Part shown: piece after piece, positions 9,059-16,835 of the stretch | How positions within the stretch are numbered: the first letter of the stretch is position 1 | Layout: the number at the start of each line of letters is the position of its first letter | From: Fodinicurvata halophila | Lineage (GTDB): Bacteria > Pseudomonadota > Alphaproteobacteria > Kiloniellales > DSM-21159 | Assembly (NCBI RefSeq): GCF_042651425.1 | Contig: NZ_JBHSCW010000001.1 | Location: 124,001-188,000 of the forward strand | Direction of reading: 5' to 3' | Length of the DNA: 64,000 nucleotides | Notes under the pieces: model-generated | What the model was told of the DNA's origin: nothing | Seen by the model: only the letters and a program-made list of their open reading frames with translations | Databases searched by the model: none | Position numbers and translations under genes: made by a program

Positions 9059-9141
9059 CTATCCGCGACGACACAGTCTGTGTCCAATCCGTGTCACCGA
9101 CCTGTACGAGCGGATGGGCGCTTGCCTGCGGAAAAGAAAAA

Positions 9142-9157
9142 TACATACTTGTATGTA
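9142..9157. promoter_or_regulatory. 16-bp palindrome TACATAC-TT-GTATGTA (TetR/AcrR-type operator candidate)
   Basis: Perfect seven-base arms with a two-base centre, 39 bases before the start of the Tat-peptide gene. TACATAC/GTATGTA arms are those of AcrR-type TetR-family operators, though the spacing is shorter than in the classical AcrR site. No TetR-family gene is present in the window, so the regulator would act from elsewhere. Confidence 0.5.
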
Positions 9158-9196
9158 AAATGAGATAGGCGCCATTGAGGAAATAGGGGAGAGACC

Positions 9197-9502
9197 ATGT
9201 CTGACACCACGGACCGCCCGGACCAGGGACGTCGCAGGATACTTGCCAAGCTCGGCCTTGCGGCGGGGGCTGCCTATATGGCCCCCAGCCTGCTCACGCT
9301 CAGCTCGGCCCAGGCCTCGCCCGGAAGCCGCTCCCGCTACAGCCGCGGCAGCCGCCACCACTATTACAGCCGTGGCAGCCGGCATGCTTACCACCGCAAG
9401 CACGACAGCCGCAGAAGCCGTCGCAGTCGGGGCAGTTATGCCGCGGGCCGCTATTACCGTGAACGCCTGCCGTGGGAGATATGGATCCGGCTCGGCGGCT
9501 GA
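9197..9502 (+). CDS. Tat-exported Arg/Ser/Tyr/His-rich small protein
   Basis: A 101-residue protein. The N terminus GRRRILAKLGLAAGAAYMAPSL is broken by no charge after the arginines and is followed by a likely cleavage site at SSAQA-S (residues about 36-37), the layout of a twin-arginine export signal. The mature part of about 64 residues is nearly all arginine, serine, tyrosine, histidine and glycine, includes YSRGSRH twice, and ends in an unlike segment, ERLPWEIWIRLGG. The RBS is AGGGGAGA. It is followed after 50 bases by the HprK-PqqD gene on the same strand, so it could be the substrate or partner of that protein. I recognise no family. Low-complexity composition could also mean a simple cell-envelope protein. 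Confidence 0.75.
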   Translation: MSDTTDRPDQGRRRILAKLGLAAGAAYMAPSLLTLSSAQASPGSRSRYSRGSRHHYYSRGSRHAYHRKHDSRRSRRSRGSYAAGRYYRERLPWEIWIRLGG

Positions 9503-9552
9503 CAGTCTCAAGCTGATCGTTTTCATTTTGCTTGGCAGATAGGTAGAGGCGC

Positions 9553-10812
9553 GTGTCCAGTCAGGTCGTACGTTTTTCCGGGATGCAACGCCCCGTCGTC
9601 TTTGCGGATTGCCCTGAAATCCCGCTTGCCCTGCAGGAGATCGCCCCCAGCTGGCACTTTGACATTCAGGAGGACAGCGGGATCTCCCGCTCGCCGGCAA
9701 TCCTCATGCGCAAATCGGAGGGAGCTTACGGAATCGGTGTTCCCTGGCGTGAGTCGCCCTGGTGGGCCGATACCCTGGTCGGCGCCATCTGCTCCTTCGC
9801 CGTGGACCTGATCGAAAGCCACCTGATGGACAATCCCGGCCTGCTCGGACTGCATGGCGCCGCGGCACGCTTTCACGATGGGATGGTCCTGTTCCCGGCG
9901 GAACGCCGCATCGGCAAGAGCACGCTGGTGACCAGACTGCTGTTGGACGGTATCCGGGTCTATGGCGACGACCTGATCGCACTGGATGCCCAGGGCCGGG
10001 GCATGGCCTATGGTTTCCCGCCCCGCCTGCGCCTGCCCTTCCCCGAGACAGCCGGGCCAGCCCTGCGTGAATTCGTGGGCGGGGCGGGCGGCGCACGCGA
10101 CGAGGACTACCTCTATCTCTCGCCACAGCTGCCCAACCTGGCTCCGCACGGCGAGACGGCTCCGCTCTCGGCCATTGTTCTGCTGAGCCGCGAGAGGGAT
10201 GTGGAAACCCGCCTGCGGACCCTGCCGGAAAGTGAAGGCCTGCACCATCTGGCCGCACAGTATCTCGCCCGCGAGACCTCGACCGACGAGGTGCTGGGGC
10301 GCTGCCACAAGCTGGCCGAAACCCTGCCGACCTACTGCCTGCATTACAGCTGCCTGGAAGAAGCCAGTGCCTGCCTGCGCGAGCACTTCAGTCGACAGCA
10401 GGGTGCGGCCACGCTCAGGGCGGCTTCCGGAGGAGGCTCCTGGCCCGAGATGTCGACGCTGTCCGCGCCGTCGGTCCTGGAAGAGGACCCGCCGCCCTTC
10501 CTTCAGGAGACAGTGGACAGCGAACTGCCCGAGCTGGCGGAAGCTTCAGCCTATGTCCAGGTGGACGGTGTCAAGGCCCAGCGTCTCGACGGCGACCTCT
10601 TCCTCAGCCACCGCCAGCAAGGATCCATACATCGTCTGAACCCCATCGGCGCCAGCCTCTGGGGCCTGCTGGCCGTTCCCATCCGTCTCGAAGAGGCGCT
10701 GGAAACCTTCCGAACCGCTTTTCCGGACGTCGAACCGGAACAGCTGGAACGGGACCTGCAGCGCATCTTCCGGGAGCTGCTCTCCGAGGACCTGATCCGT
10801 CCCGTGAACTAG
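9553..10812 (+). CDS. HprK-like kinase domain fused to a PqqD-type peptide-binding domain
   Basis: A 419-residue cytoplasmic protein with two parts. Residues about 95-300 resemble the HPr kinase/phosphorylase-type P-loop proteins seen in some peptide-modification clusters: LHGAAARFHDG, then the P-loop RRIGKSTLV (R118-V126, with alanine/glutamate where the first glycine is usual) and VYGDDLIALD, the counterpart of the HprK acidic motif. Residues about 345-419 are a PqqD domain: GDLFLSHRQQGSIHRLNPIGASLWGLL and a C-terminal helix bundle. PqqD domains bind leader peptides for modifying enzymes. The start is a GTG; an ATG ten codons on is possible. It is probably co-transcribed with the Tat-peptide gene and the cytochrome gene follows. 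No radical SAM or other RiPP enzyme is next to it. Confidence 0.82.
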   Translation: MSSQVVRFSGMQRPVVFADCPEIPLALQEIAPSWHFDIQEDSGISRSPAILMRKSEGAYGIGVPWRESPWWADTLVGAICSFAVDLIESHLMDNPGLLGLHGAAARFHDGMVLFPAERRIGKSTLVTRLLLDGIRVYGDDLIALDAQGRGMAYGFPPRLRLPFPETAGPALREFVGGAGGARDEDYLYLSPQLPNLAPHGETAPLSAIVLLSRERDVETRLRTLPESEGLHHLAAQYLARETSTDEVLGRCHKLAETLPTYCLHYSCLEEASACLREHFSRQQGAATLRAASGGGSWPEMSTLSAPSVLEEDPPPFLQETVDSELPELAEASAYVQVDGVKAQRLDGDLFLSHRQQGSIHRLNPIGASLWGLLAVPIRLEEALETFRTAFPDVEPEQLERDLQRIFRELLSEDLIRPVN

Positions 10813-10932
10813 CCCTGCCCTCCGGGTTACTTCTTCCGCGTCCTCGACACCTGCCGAAAGCGGTGCATCATGGTTGGATGACCCAAAAGCCCTCTGGTCT
10901 CGGGTCCCGGTTTTCATCAGGAACGTATCCCC

Positions 10933-11301
10933 ATGGTCCGGCAAGGAACATATCTCGGCTTCATTCTGGCGGCGCTCACTGCCCTGGCCGTCCATACCGC
11001 CTTGCTCGGTGGCCTTGACGACGCGCGGGCCCAGAGCCAGTCCGTCTATGGCGACACCGATCGCGGACGCACGCTGTTCCAGCAACGCTGCGGCTCGTGC
11101 CACGAAGTGGAGGACAGCTGGGGGCGCCCCCAGGACGCGCCGATCAGCGCCGAGGAGATGGCCAGCAACTCGCGCTTGAACGTCAATTACCTCAGCAGCG
11201 TGCGTGCCGGCACCGGGCCGGTTCACGCCAGCCTGCCGCCCTTCTTCTTCAGCAGCCAGGAGGAAGAGGACCTGCAGGCCTTCTTCGAGAGCCTGCAGTA
11301 G
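10933..11301 (+). CDS. c-type cytochrome, small, periplasmic
   Basis: A 122-residue protein with a signal peptide to about A33 (LGGLDDARAQ) and one haem-binding motif C53-G-S-C56-H57. The following methionine (in PISAEEMASNS) or another downstream residue may be the sixth ligand. The short mature chain ends SQEEEDLQAFFESLQ, the last helix of small soluble cytochromes c that shuttle electrons in the periplasm. Its redox partner is not shown. It lies 120 bases after the HprK-PqqD gene and convergent with the FNR-like regulator gene; the link to either is unproven. Confidence 0.92.
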   Translation: MVRQGTYLGFILAALTALAVHTALLGGLDDARAQSQSVYGDTDRGRTLFQQRCGSCHEVEDSWGRPQDAPISAEEMASNSRLNVNYLSSVRAGTGPVHASLPPFFFSSQEEEDLQAFFESLQ

Positions 11302-11336
11302 GCCTTTGCCCATCCCGGTTGTCCGAAACGAGCGCC

Positions 11337-12134
11337 TTACGCTCGACGCGGCGTTGCGTGAGACTGAGTGGGCTGTTCGGGTGGCAACGGTTGTGTCCAG
11401 AGTTCGAGCAGTCCTTCGGGGAAGCCGCCCAGGCGTGTCAGCGTTTCGCTGTCGAGGATGGTCAGCGTCTTGTGGTTGAGCTCCAGGACTCCCTCGTGGC
11501 GCAGCTCCCGCAGGACCCGGTTGATGTGTATCGCGGTCAAACCCAGGGCGTCGGCCATGATCGGCTGGGTCAGAGGCATGCGCAGGCGTGTGCCGTCGGC
11601 AAACTGCGTCGTCCTGCTACTGCGCACCGCCAGCTCCATCAGCAGGTGGACCACCCGCTCCCGGGCCATGCGCCGGCCCAGGGTGGCCAGGCGCTCGAAC
11701 AACAGGGTGACATCCCGGGCCATCATCCAGCGACAACGCTCGGTTACGGCGGGACAGCGGGCGCAGAGACGATGGAAGCCGTCGCGGGGAATGGCACAGA
11801 GCACAGCCTCGCTCAGTGTCTCGAGACCATGGGTGATTCCTGCGGCACCTTCGGGCTCCAGGCCCGCTATATCTCCGGGCAGCAGGAACTGCAGGATCTG
11901 CCGGCGGCCGTCCGGCAACAGCTGGTAGGAAAAGAGCCAGCCGCTCAGTACATTATGCAAGGGGACATTCTGGCTTCCCTGGGCGAAGACCGTACGACCC
12001 GGAGGATAGAAGCGCGCTGGGTGGCGAACGGATTGCAGGCAAGCGGCCCCACGACTGTCCTGCACGGCCTGGCAGAGGCCAAAAGCGCGCAGGTGACAGG
12101 CAGAGCAACCCGACTGCCAGGTGACCACGGTCAT
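11337..12134 (-). CDS. Crp/Fnr-family transcriptional regulator, FNR-like
   Basis: A 265-residue regulator: an N-terminal cysteine group, a cyclic-nucleotide-like sensory beta barrel (RTVFAQGSQNVPLHNVLSG and LLPDGRRQILQFLLPGD are its typical strands), a dimer helix, and a C-terminal winged helix-turn-helix around MADALGLTAIHINRVLRELR. The cysteines C10, C13 and C21 (C-x2-C-x7-C) recall the FNR cluster that binds an oxygen-sensitive 4Fe-4S centre, though a matching distal fourth cysteine was not confirmed. It would sense oxygen or redox state and bind sites such as TTGAC-N4-GTCAA. The start at 12134 has AAGGACC upstream; a longer open frame to 12272 is weaker. Divergent from the P-type ATPase. 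Confidence 0.88.
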   Translation of the reverse strand: MTVVTWQSGCSACHLRAFGLCQAVQDSRGAACLQSVRHPARFYPPGRTVFAQGSQNVPLHNVLSGWLFSYQLLPDGRRQILQFLLPGDIAGLEPEGAAGITHGLETLSEAVLCAIPRDGFHRLCARCPAVTERCRWMMARDVTLLFERLATLGRRMARERVVHLLMELAVRSSRTTQFADGTRLRMPLTQPIMADALGLTAIHINRVLRELRHEGVLELNHKTLTILDSETLTRLGGFPEGLLELWTQPLPPEQPTQSHATPRRA

Positions 12135-12358
12135 GAGAGGTCCTTCCGGATACACAAACAGAGAAGACCAGGCTGCGAGGGCCGCGCTTGTCCTTTTCAG
12201 ATCGCGCTCCCTGACCTGCTTTTCAATCGCTCTTTGGTAATAGTCGCCGCCAGCCCAAGCGACCTGTGACACTCTGCTCCTCCACAGGAAACACCCTCTC
12301 CGCTAGACTTCGGCTGGCTTCATCCCGTTCATCCTGCTTCACCTTCAAGGGAGATCTC

Positions 12359-15082
12359 GTGTCCCGGACCAAATCAGAGACTCGGACGGGCGCCGCGGAC
12401 CCCCCGGCCTGGCATGGCATTCAGGCGGAAGAGGTGCTGCGGCGCCTGGACAGCCGACCCGAAGGACTGACTCCCGACGAAGCCGGAGCCCGCCTGGACA
12501 CCTACGGCCGGAATCGCCTGGAACGCCAAGCATCCCGCAGCCTGTTGCGGCGCTTTCTCTCGCAGTTCAACAACACGCTGATCTACGTGCTCCTGGCAGC
12601 TGCCGGCATCACCGCCCTTATGGATCATTGGCTGGACACCCAGGTCATCCTGGCCGTCGTCCTGCTGAACGTCATCATCGGCTTCCTGCAGGAGAACAAG
12701 GCCGAGAAGGCGCTGCGTGCAATCAGCGACATGCTGGCGCCACAGGCCGCGGTAGTCCGGGATGGGCAGCGCCGAACCCTGTCCGCCGAGGAACTGGTGC
12801 CCGGAGACATCGTCCTGCTGGAGGCCGGCGAGCGCATCCCGGCCGACCTGCGTCTCTTCGACGTCAAGAACCTGCAGGTCCAGGAGGCGGCCTTGACGGG
12901 GGAATCCGCACCCGTCCCCAAGGAAGTCACGCCCCAGGCGGAGGACTGCCCGCTCGCCGAACGGGCATCCATGGGCTATGCCAGCACCCTGGTCACTGCC
13001 GGCCAGGCCAGCGGCGTGGTGGTCGCCACCGCCGCAGACACCGAAATCGGCCGCATCGGACGCATGCTGGCCGAGGTGCAGACCCTGACCACGCCCCTGC
13101 TGCGGCAGATGGCCCGGTTCGCGCACCTGCTGACTTTCCTGATCCTCTCGCTTTCGGCCCTGGTCTTCGCTTTCGGACTGCTGGTCCGCGACTACGAGCT
13201 CGCCACCATCTTCATCTCGGTGGTCAGCCTCACAGTGGCTGCCATCCCCGAAGGCCTGCCCACCGTGCTGACGATCACCCTGGCCATCGGCGTCCAGCGC
13301 ATGGCCCAGCGCAATGCCATCATCCGCCACCTGCCCGCCGTGGAAACCCTGGGCGCCCTGTCGGTCATCTGTTCCGACAAGACCGGTACCCTGACCCGCA
13401 ACGAGATGACCCTGCGCCAGCTGGATACGGCTGCGGCCAGCCTGCAGGTCACGGGCACCGGCTACACGGCGGAGGGCACTTTTTACCACGGCGAACAGGA
13501 ACTGCGCCCGGACGAGAACCCGGACCTCCTCACCGCGCTGCGCGCCGGCGTGCTTTGCAGCGATGCCGATCTTCACGAGAAGGCCAGGCATTGGACTGTC
13601 GGCGGCGATCCCATGGAAGGGGCGCTGCTGGTGGCCGCCGTCAAGGCCGGCCTCACTCCTCGGCAGGAGCGCGCGACGCACGCGCGCCTAGACTACATTC
13701 CCTTCGATCCCGTGAACCGCTACATGGCCACCCTGAACGCTTCCGAGGGCAGCACCGCGCTCATCTGCGTAAAGGGCGCCCCGGAACGCATCCTCGATAT
13801 GTGTTCGCACCAGCTCGAGTCCGGGCGGACAGAGGACTTCGATCCGGACCACTGGCATGAACGGGCCGGCGAGATGGCCAGGCAGGGCCAGCGTGTGATT
13901 GCCCTGGCCATAAGGTCGGTGGAGAGTGGCACGGCAACCCTGAACGAGGCGGATGTCGAAACCGGGCTGACCTTTGTCGCGCTCGCCGGCCTGATCGACC
14001 CGCCGCGCGAGGAAGCCCTGACAGCCGTGGCTGAATGTCGTGAAGCCGGCATCGGGGTGAAGATGATCACCGGCGATCACCCCGCCACGGCGCGGGCCAT
14101 CGCCGAGCAGTTCGGCCTGCCCAACACCCAGAAGGTCGTGACCGGCCGGGACCTGGACCGCCTGCCGGCCGACGAACTTGGGCAGGTTCTGGAGGACAGC
14201 GACGTCTTTGCCCGCACCACGCCCGAGAACAAGCTGCGGCTGGTCGAGGCCCTGCAGGCCCAGGGCCGTATCGTTGCCATGACCGGCGACGGTGCCAACG
14301 ATGCCCCGGCGCTCAAGCGTGCCGACGTGGGCATCGCCATGGGCCAGAAGGGCACCGCCGCCGCGCGGGAGGCCGCGGCCATGGTCCTGGCTGACGACAA
14401 CTTCGCCTCCATCGCCCATGCCGTGCGCGAGGGCCGCACTGTCTACGATAACCTGAAGAAGGCCATCGCCTTCATGCTACCGGTCAACGGCGGTGAATCG
14501 CTGGGCATCGTCATCGCCATCCTGACCGGCGCCACCATGCCGGTCACGCCGCTCCAGATCCTCTGGGTCAACATGGTCAGCTCCATCGGTCTGGCGCTGG
14601 CGCTCGCCTTCGAACCGACGGAGCCCGACGTCATGAAACGCCCGCCGCGCCCGGCGGCCGAACCGATCCTGACCGGCTTCCTGGCATGGCGGGTCCTGTT
14701 CGTCTCGCTGCTGTTCCTGCTGGGAATCTTCGGGATGTTCGAACTGGCCCTGCAACGCGGCGCCGAGGTCGAGGAAGCCCGCACCCTGGCCATCAACACG
14801 CTGGTGGTGATGGAAATCTTTTACCTTTTCAGCATCCGCTACCTGCATCGCACGTCCTTCAGCCTGCGCGGGCTGCTGGGCACGCCGGCCATCCTGCTCT
14901 CAATCTCCGGCGTCACGGCACTGCAGTTCCTCTTCACCTATGCACCCTTCATGCAGGTGATCTTCGATACACGTCCCGTTCGCCTGCAGGAGGGCCTTCT
15001 GGTGGTCGCCTGTGGGGCCGGCCTGCTGGTGATCCTGGAACTCGAAAAGGCAATACGGCACCGGCTGGGCTGGCACGTTTGA
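12359..15082 (+). CDS. P-type cation-transporting ATPase (P2-type, Ca2+-ATPase-like)
   Basis: A 907-residue inner-membrane pump. It has the N-terminal cation ATPase domain, LTGES in the actuator, PEGLP in membrane segment 4, the phosphorylated aspartate D340 in SDKTGTLTRNEMT, KGAPE in the nucleotide-binding domain, MITGDHPATA, and TGDGANDAPALK in the hinge. The C terminus carries a further set of membrane helices (total about ten). These are features of SERCA/PMCA-like bacterial pumps, and Ca2+, or Na+/K+-like ions, are possible substrates. GTG 12359 with AAGGGAG six bases before it is the chosen start; the frame is open upstream but without homology. It is divergent from the FNR-like regulator and could be part of its regulon. 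Confidence 0.92.
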   Translation: MSRTKSETRTGAADPPAWHGIQAEEVLRRLDSRPEGLTPDEAGARLDTYGRNRLERQASRSLLRRFLSQFNNTLIYVLLAAAGITALMDHWLDTQVILAVVLLNVIIGFLQENKAEKALRAISDMLAPQAAVVRDGQRRTLSAEELVPGDIVLLEAGERIPADLRLFDVKNLQVQEAALTGESAPVPKEVTPQAEDCPLAERASMGYASTLVTAGQASGVVVATAADTEIGRIGRMLAEVQTLTTPLLRQMARFAHLLTFLILSLSALVFAFGLLVRDYELATIFISVVSLTVAAIPEGLPTVLTITLAIGVQRMAQRNAIIRHLPAVETLGALSVICSDKTGTLTRNEMTLRQLDTAAASLQVTGTGYTAEGTFYHGEQELRPDENPDLLTALRAGVLCSDADLHEKARHWTVGGDPMEGALLVAAVKAGLTPRQERATHARLDYIPFDPVNRYMATLNASEGSTALICVKGAPERILDMCSHQLESGRTEDFDPDHWHERAGEMARQGQRVIALAIRSVESGTATLNEADVETGLTFVALAGLIDPPREEALTAVAECREAGIGVKMITGDHPATARAIAEQFGLPNTQKVVTGRDLDRLPADELGQVLEDSDVFARTTPENKLRLVEALQAQGRIVAMTGDGANDAPALKRADVGIAMGQKGTAAAREAAAMVLADDNFASIAHAVREGRTVYDNLKKAIAFMLPVNGGESLGIVIAILTGATMPVTPLQILWVNMVSSIGLALALAFEPTEPDVMKRPPRPAAEPILTGFLAWRVLFVSLLFLLGIFGMFELALQRGAEVEEARTLAINTLVVMEIFYLFSIRYLHRTSFSLRGLLGTPAILLSISGVTALQFLFTYAPFMQVIFDTRPVRLQEGLLVVACGAGLLVILELEKAIRHRLGWHV

Positions 15083-15137
15083 CAGCCCAGCCCCTGGCTC
15101 TTGCGGAAAAGGCCGCCCAACTCGATGGTCTGGCAGA

Positions 15138-15554
15138 TTACTTGTCTTGCATAGGAACCTGCTCGCCATCGTCAGACGTGCTCACGGAGCGCGCAACCTC
15201 GGCGGCTTCCTCGACCGCCGCGGCATAGAGGCCGTCCACGATCCTCTGGCTCAGGTTCATCATGCGGCCGGTCTCGTCCATATAGTCCTCACCGGTCGTC
15301 TTCAGCCACCCCTGCTGGAGGCTCATGACCTCTTCCCAATTGGCACAGCCAGGCAGGGAGCGGAGCAGCCTGGTGTTGCTCGTCATGCGCCGCTGCGTGA
15401 AGGTGCTGACCTCCTTTTGCCAGGCGGCGAAGTTTTTCAGGCAGATATCCGTGGCACTCAGCATGGCTTCCGCCATCTGGCCATTCATGGCCGGGACCGT
15501 ATCGGCGGGGACGCCCTCCCGGACCTGTGATGTCGGAACGCTGTCTTTCTTCAT
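15138..15554 (-). CDS. phasin-like protein
   Basis: A 138-residue, mainly helical, soluble protein. The arrangement (NGQMAEAMLSATDICLKNFAAWQKEV, then NWEEVMSLQQGWLKTTGEDYMDETGRMMNL) is typical of phasin-family proteins, which coat polyhydroxyalkanoate granules or act as stress-related helical proteins. A start at MKKDS (15554) has AGGA eight bases ahead and is preferred over the ATG five codons before it. It lies 78 bases past the small helix-turn-helix-like gene on the same strand, and the FNR-type promoter at 15961-16002 would read through both. Phasin-type proteins are frequent members of FNR/FixK regulons in this class, which supports the regulation inferred here. Confidence 0.75.
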   Translation of the reverse strand: MKKDSVPTSQVREGVPADTVPAMNGQMAEAMLSATDICLKNFAAWQKEVSTFTQRRMTSNTRLLRSLPGCANWEEVMSLQQGWLKTTGEDYMDETGRMMNLSQRIVDGLYAAAVEEAAEVARSVSTSDDGEQVPMQDK

Positions 15555-15632
15555 GTGCTTGGTCCTCATGTTTCCCGCATTGTCGGGCGGGCGGGTGGAT
15601 GGACGGCCTGCCCCCGAAATCGGGCCGTGATT

Positions 15633-15854
15633 TCAATTGTGATACAGGCCGTAATAGCGCCTGAGAGCGGCAATGCGTGCCGGCATGATATCCAGTCTCT
15701 CGGCAATCTCGCCATCGCTCAGGCCGGCTTCCATCAGTGCCCGGCTATGCTTCAGTTGCGGGTGAGGGAGCTCTTCGCTCATGCCCGGTCCGATGGAACC
15801 GGGAAGCTTGGGATAGGGGGGTAAGGAAAAGGCGGCATCCGTCCGGCTTTTCAT
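15633..15854 (-). CDS. small protein with helix-turn-helix-like C terminus
   Basis: A 73-residue protein. Residues about 35-70 (KHSRALMEAGLSDGEIAERLDIMPARIAALRRYYG) fit a helix-turn-helix pattern; the first half is proline-rich and without motif. It could be a small regulator. It is the first gene after the FNR/FixK-type promoter and precedes the phasin-like gene. I recognise no named family. Confidence 0.6.
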   Translation of the reverse strand: MKSRTDAAFSLPPYPKLPGSIGPGMSEELPHPQLKHSRALMEAGLSDGEIAERLDIMPARIAALRRYYGLYHN

Positions 15855-15958
15855 CCTAACGTCTCCTTTTTGGTTTTTGGGCTATAGAGAGCCGCGCCGG
15901 CAGAAACGAGTCTTCGAAAAACGGGGGTCTCGCGCACCCGATGCTTCAGCGCTTGACC

Positions 15959-16002
15959 TTTATATAGAAAGGCGCGGCAGATTGCGTATTGACGCAGGTT
16001 AA
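15959..16002 (-). promoter_or_regulatory. class II FNR/FixK-type promoter
   Basis: On the minus strand the box reads TTAAC-CTGC-GTCAA (16002 to 15989), one base from the FixK/ANR consensus TTGAC-N4-GTCAA. A TATATA -10 element follows at 15966-15961. The box centre (15995.5) is 32 bases from the centre of the -10, which puts it at about -41.5 from the start of transcription, the exact class II activation position. The transcript would have a 5' leader of about 100 bases ahead of the gene at 15854. Confidence 0.65.
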
Positions 16003-16082
16003 TGCCCGCGCACTTTCAGGGTGCTGCGGCAAAAAATATTTCGGGTTTGAAAGACGAGGGCCTTGCGTCCGGACGATGCGCT

Positions 16083-16772
16083 TCAGGGGCTTCGCTCGTT
16101 GGCCGCCGCCAGTGCCGTAACGACTTCCCGGTCGCCAACCTGGTCGAAATTCTCGTACCACAGGCTGACCGCCCCCAGATCCTCCGGCTGGTGCAGGGCA
16201 ACCAGGCGGTCGGCAATCTGAGCCAGTTCGGAGGCGACATCCGGCGCTGCCACGGGGGCGGCAAAGATCAGCTGTGCCGGTTCACGGCGCCGCACGGCCT
16301 GAAGTGCCGCTCTGGCGCTCAGGCCGGTGGCCACCCCGTCGTCGATCAGGATCACTGTCCGTCCCTCTAGGGCGCCCGACCAGGCATGATCGCCATAAAG
16401 CGCCTGCCGCTCCGCGATCTCCTGCGCCGCCTTGCGGGCCTCCGCATCGATGTGGCTTTCCGGAACCCCGAGCACCCGGATCAATTCGTCATTGCGCACG
16501 ACCTGCAGGCTGGCCGCGATATCCTCGATCTCGGCCTCTGCTCCCACGCTCTCGCCGGTATGGACGGCTGCGGCAACGGCCAGTTCCGAGTGTCCCGGCG
16601 CACCGATCTTGCGCACCATCAGCAGGCCCAGCGGAGCGCCCAGCGCCTTGGCCACGATGGCCGCGATCGGCACCCCGCCCCGGGGCAGCGCCAGCACCAC
16701 CGTACTCTCGCCGCCCAAATCCTTCAGTTCGCCGGCCAGCCGTTCGCCGGCATCCTGTCGATCCTTGAACAC
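16083..16772 (-). CDS. phosphoribosyltransferase-family protein
   Basis: A 229-residue protein of the type I phosphoribosyltransferase fold. LALPRGGVPIAAIVAKALGAPLGLLMVRKIGAPGHSELA is the N-terminal half, and VILIDDGVATGLSARAAL is the PRPP-binding motif (hydrophobic-hydrophobic-D-D-G-x-A-T-G). These stand-alone proteins are often found next to stress genes in alphaproteobacteria and their true substrate is unknown; they may be regulators or have a salvage role. It is on the same strand as the PAS gene upstream and the small protein downstream, with a promoter of its own probably between it and the PAS gene. Confidence 0.88.
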   Translation of the reverse strand: MFKDRQDAGERLAGELKDLGGESTVVLALPRGGVPIAAIVAKALGAPLGLLMVRKIGAPGHSELAVAAAVHTGESVGAEAEIEDIAASLQVVRNDELIRVLGVPESHIDAEARKAAQEIAERQALYGDHAWSGALEGRTVILIDDGVATGLSARAALQAVRRREPAQLIFAAPVAAPDVASELAQIADRLVALHQPEDLGAVSLWYENFDQVGDREVVTALAAANERSP

Positions 16773-16835
16773 GAGCCTGTTCCCTGAAACCGGTTGTTTC
16801 CCGTCTATCCAGCAGCCTGCAGAGACCGCCTCCGC

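Noticed and set aside
9310..9450. Possible tandem repeat or CRISPR-like DNA in the Arg/Ser/Tyr-rich gene.
   Set aside because: Repetition is from low-complexity codon usage in a coding region; no equal repeat-spacer units.
12135..12358. FNR box between the regulator and the P-type ATPase.
   Set aside because: No TTGAN-N4-NTCAA-like sequence on either strand despite the suggestive context.
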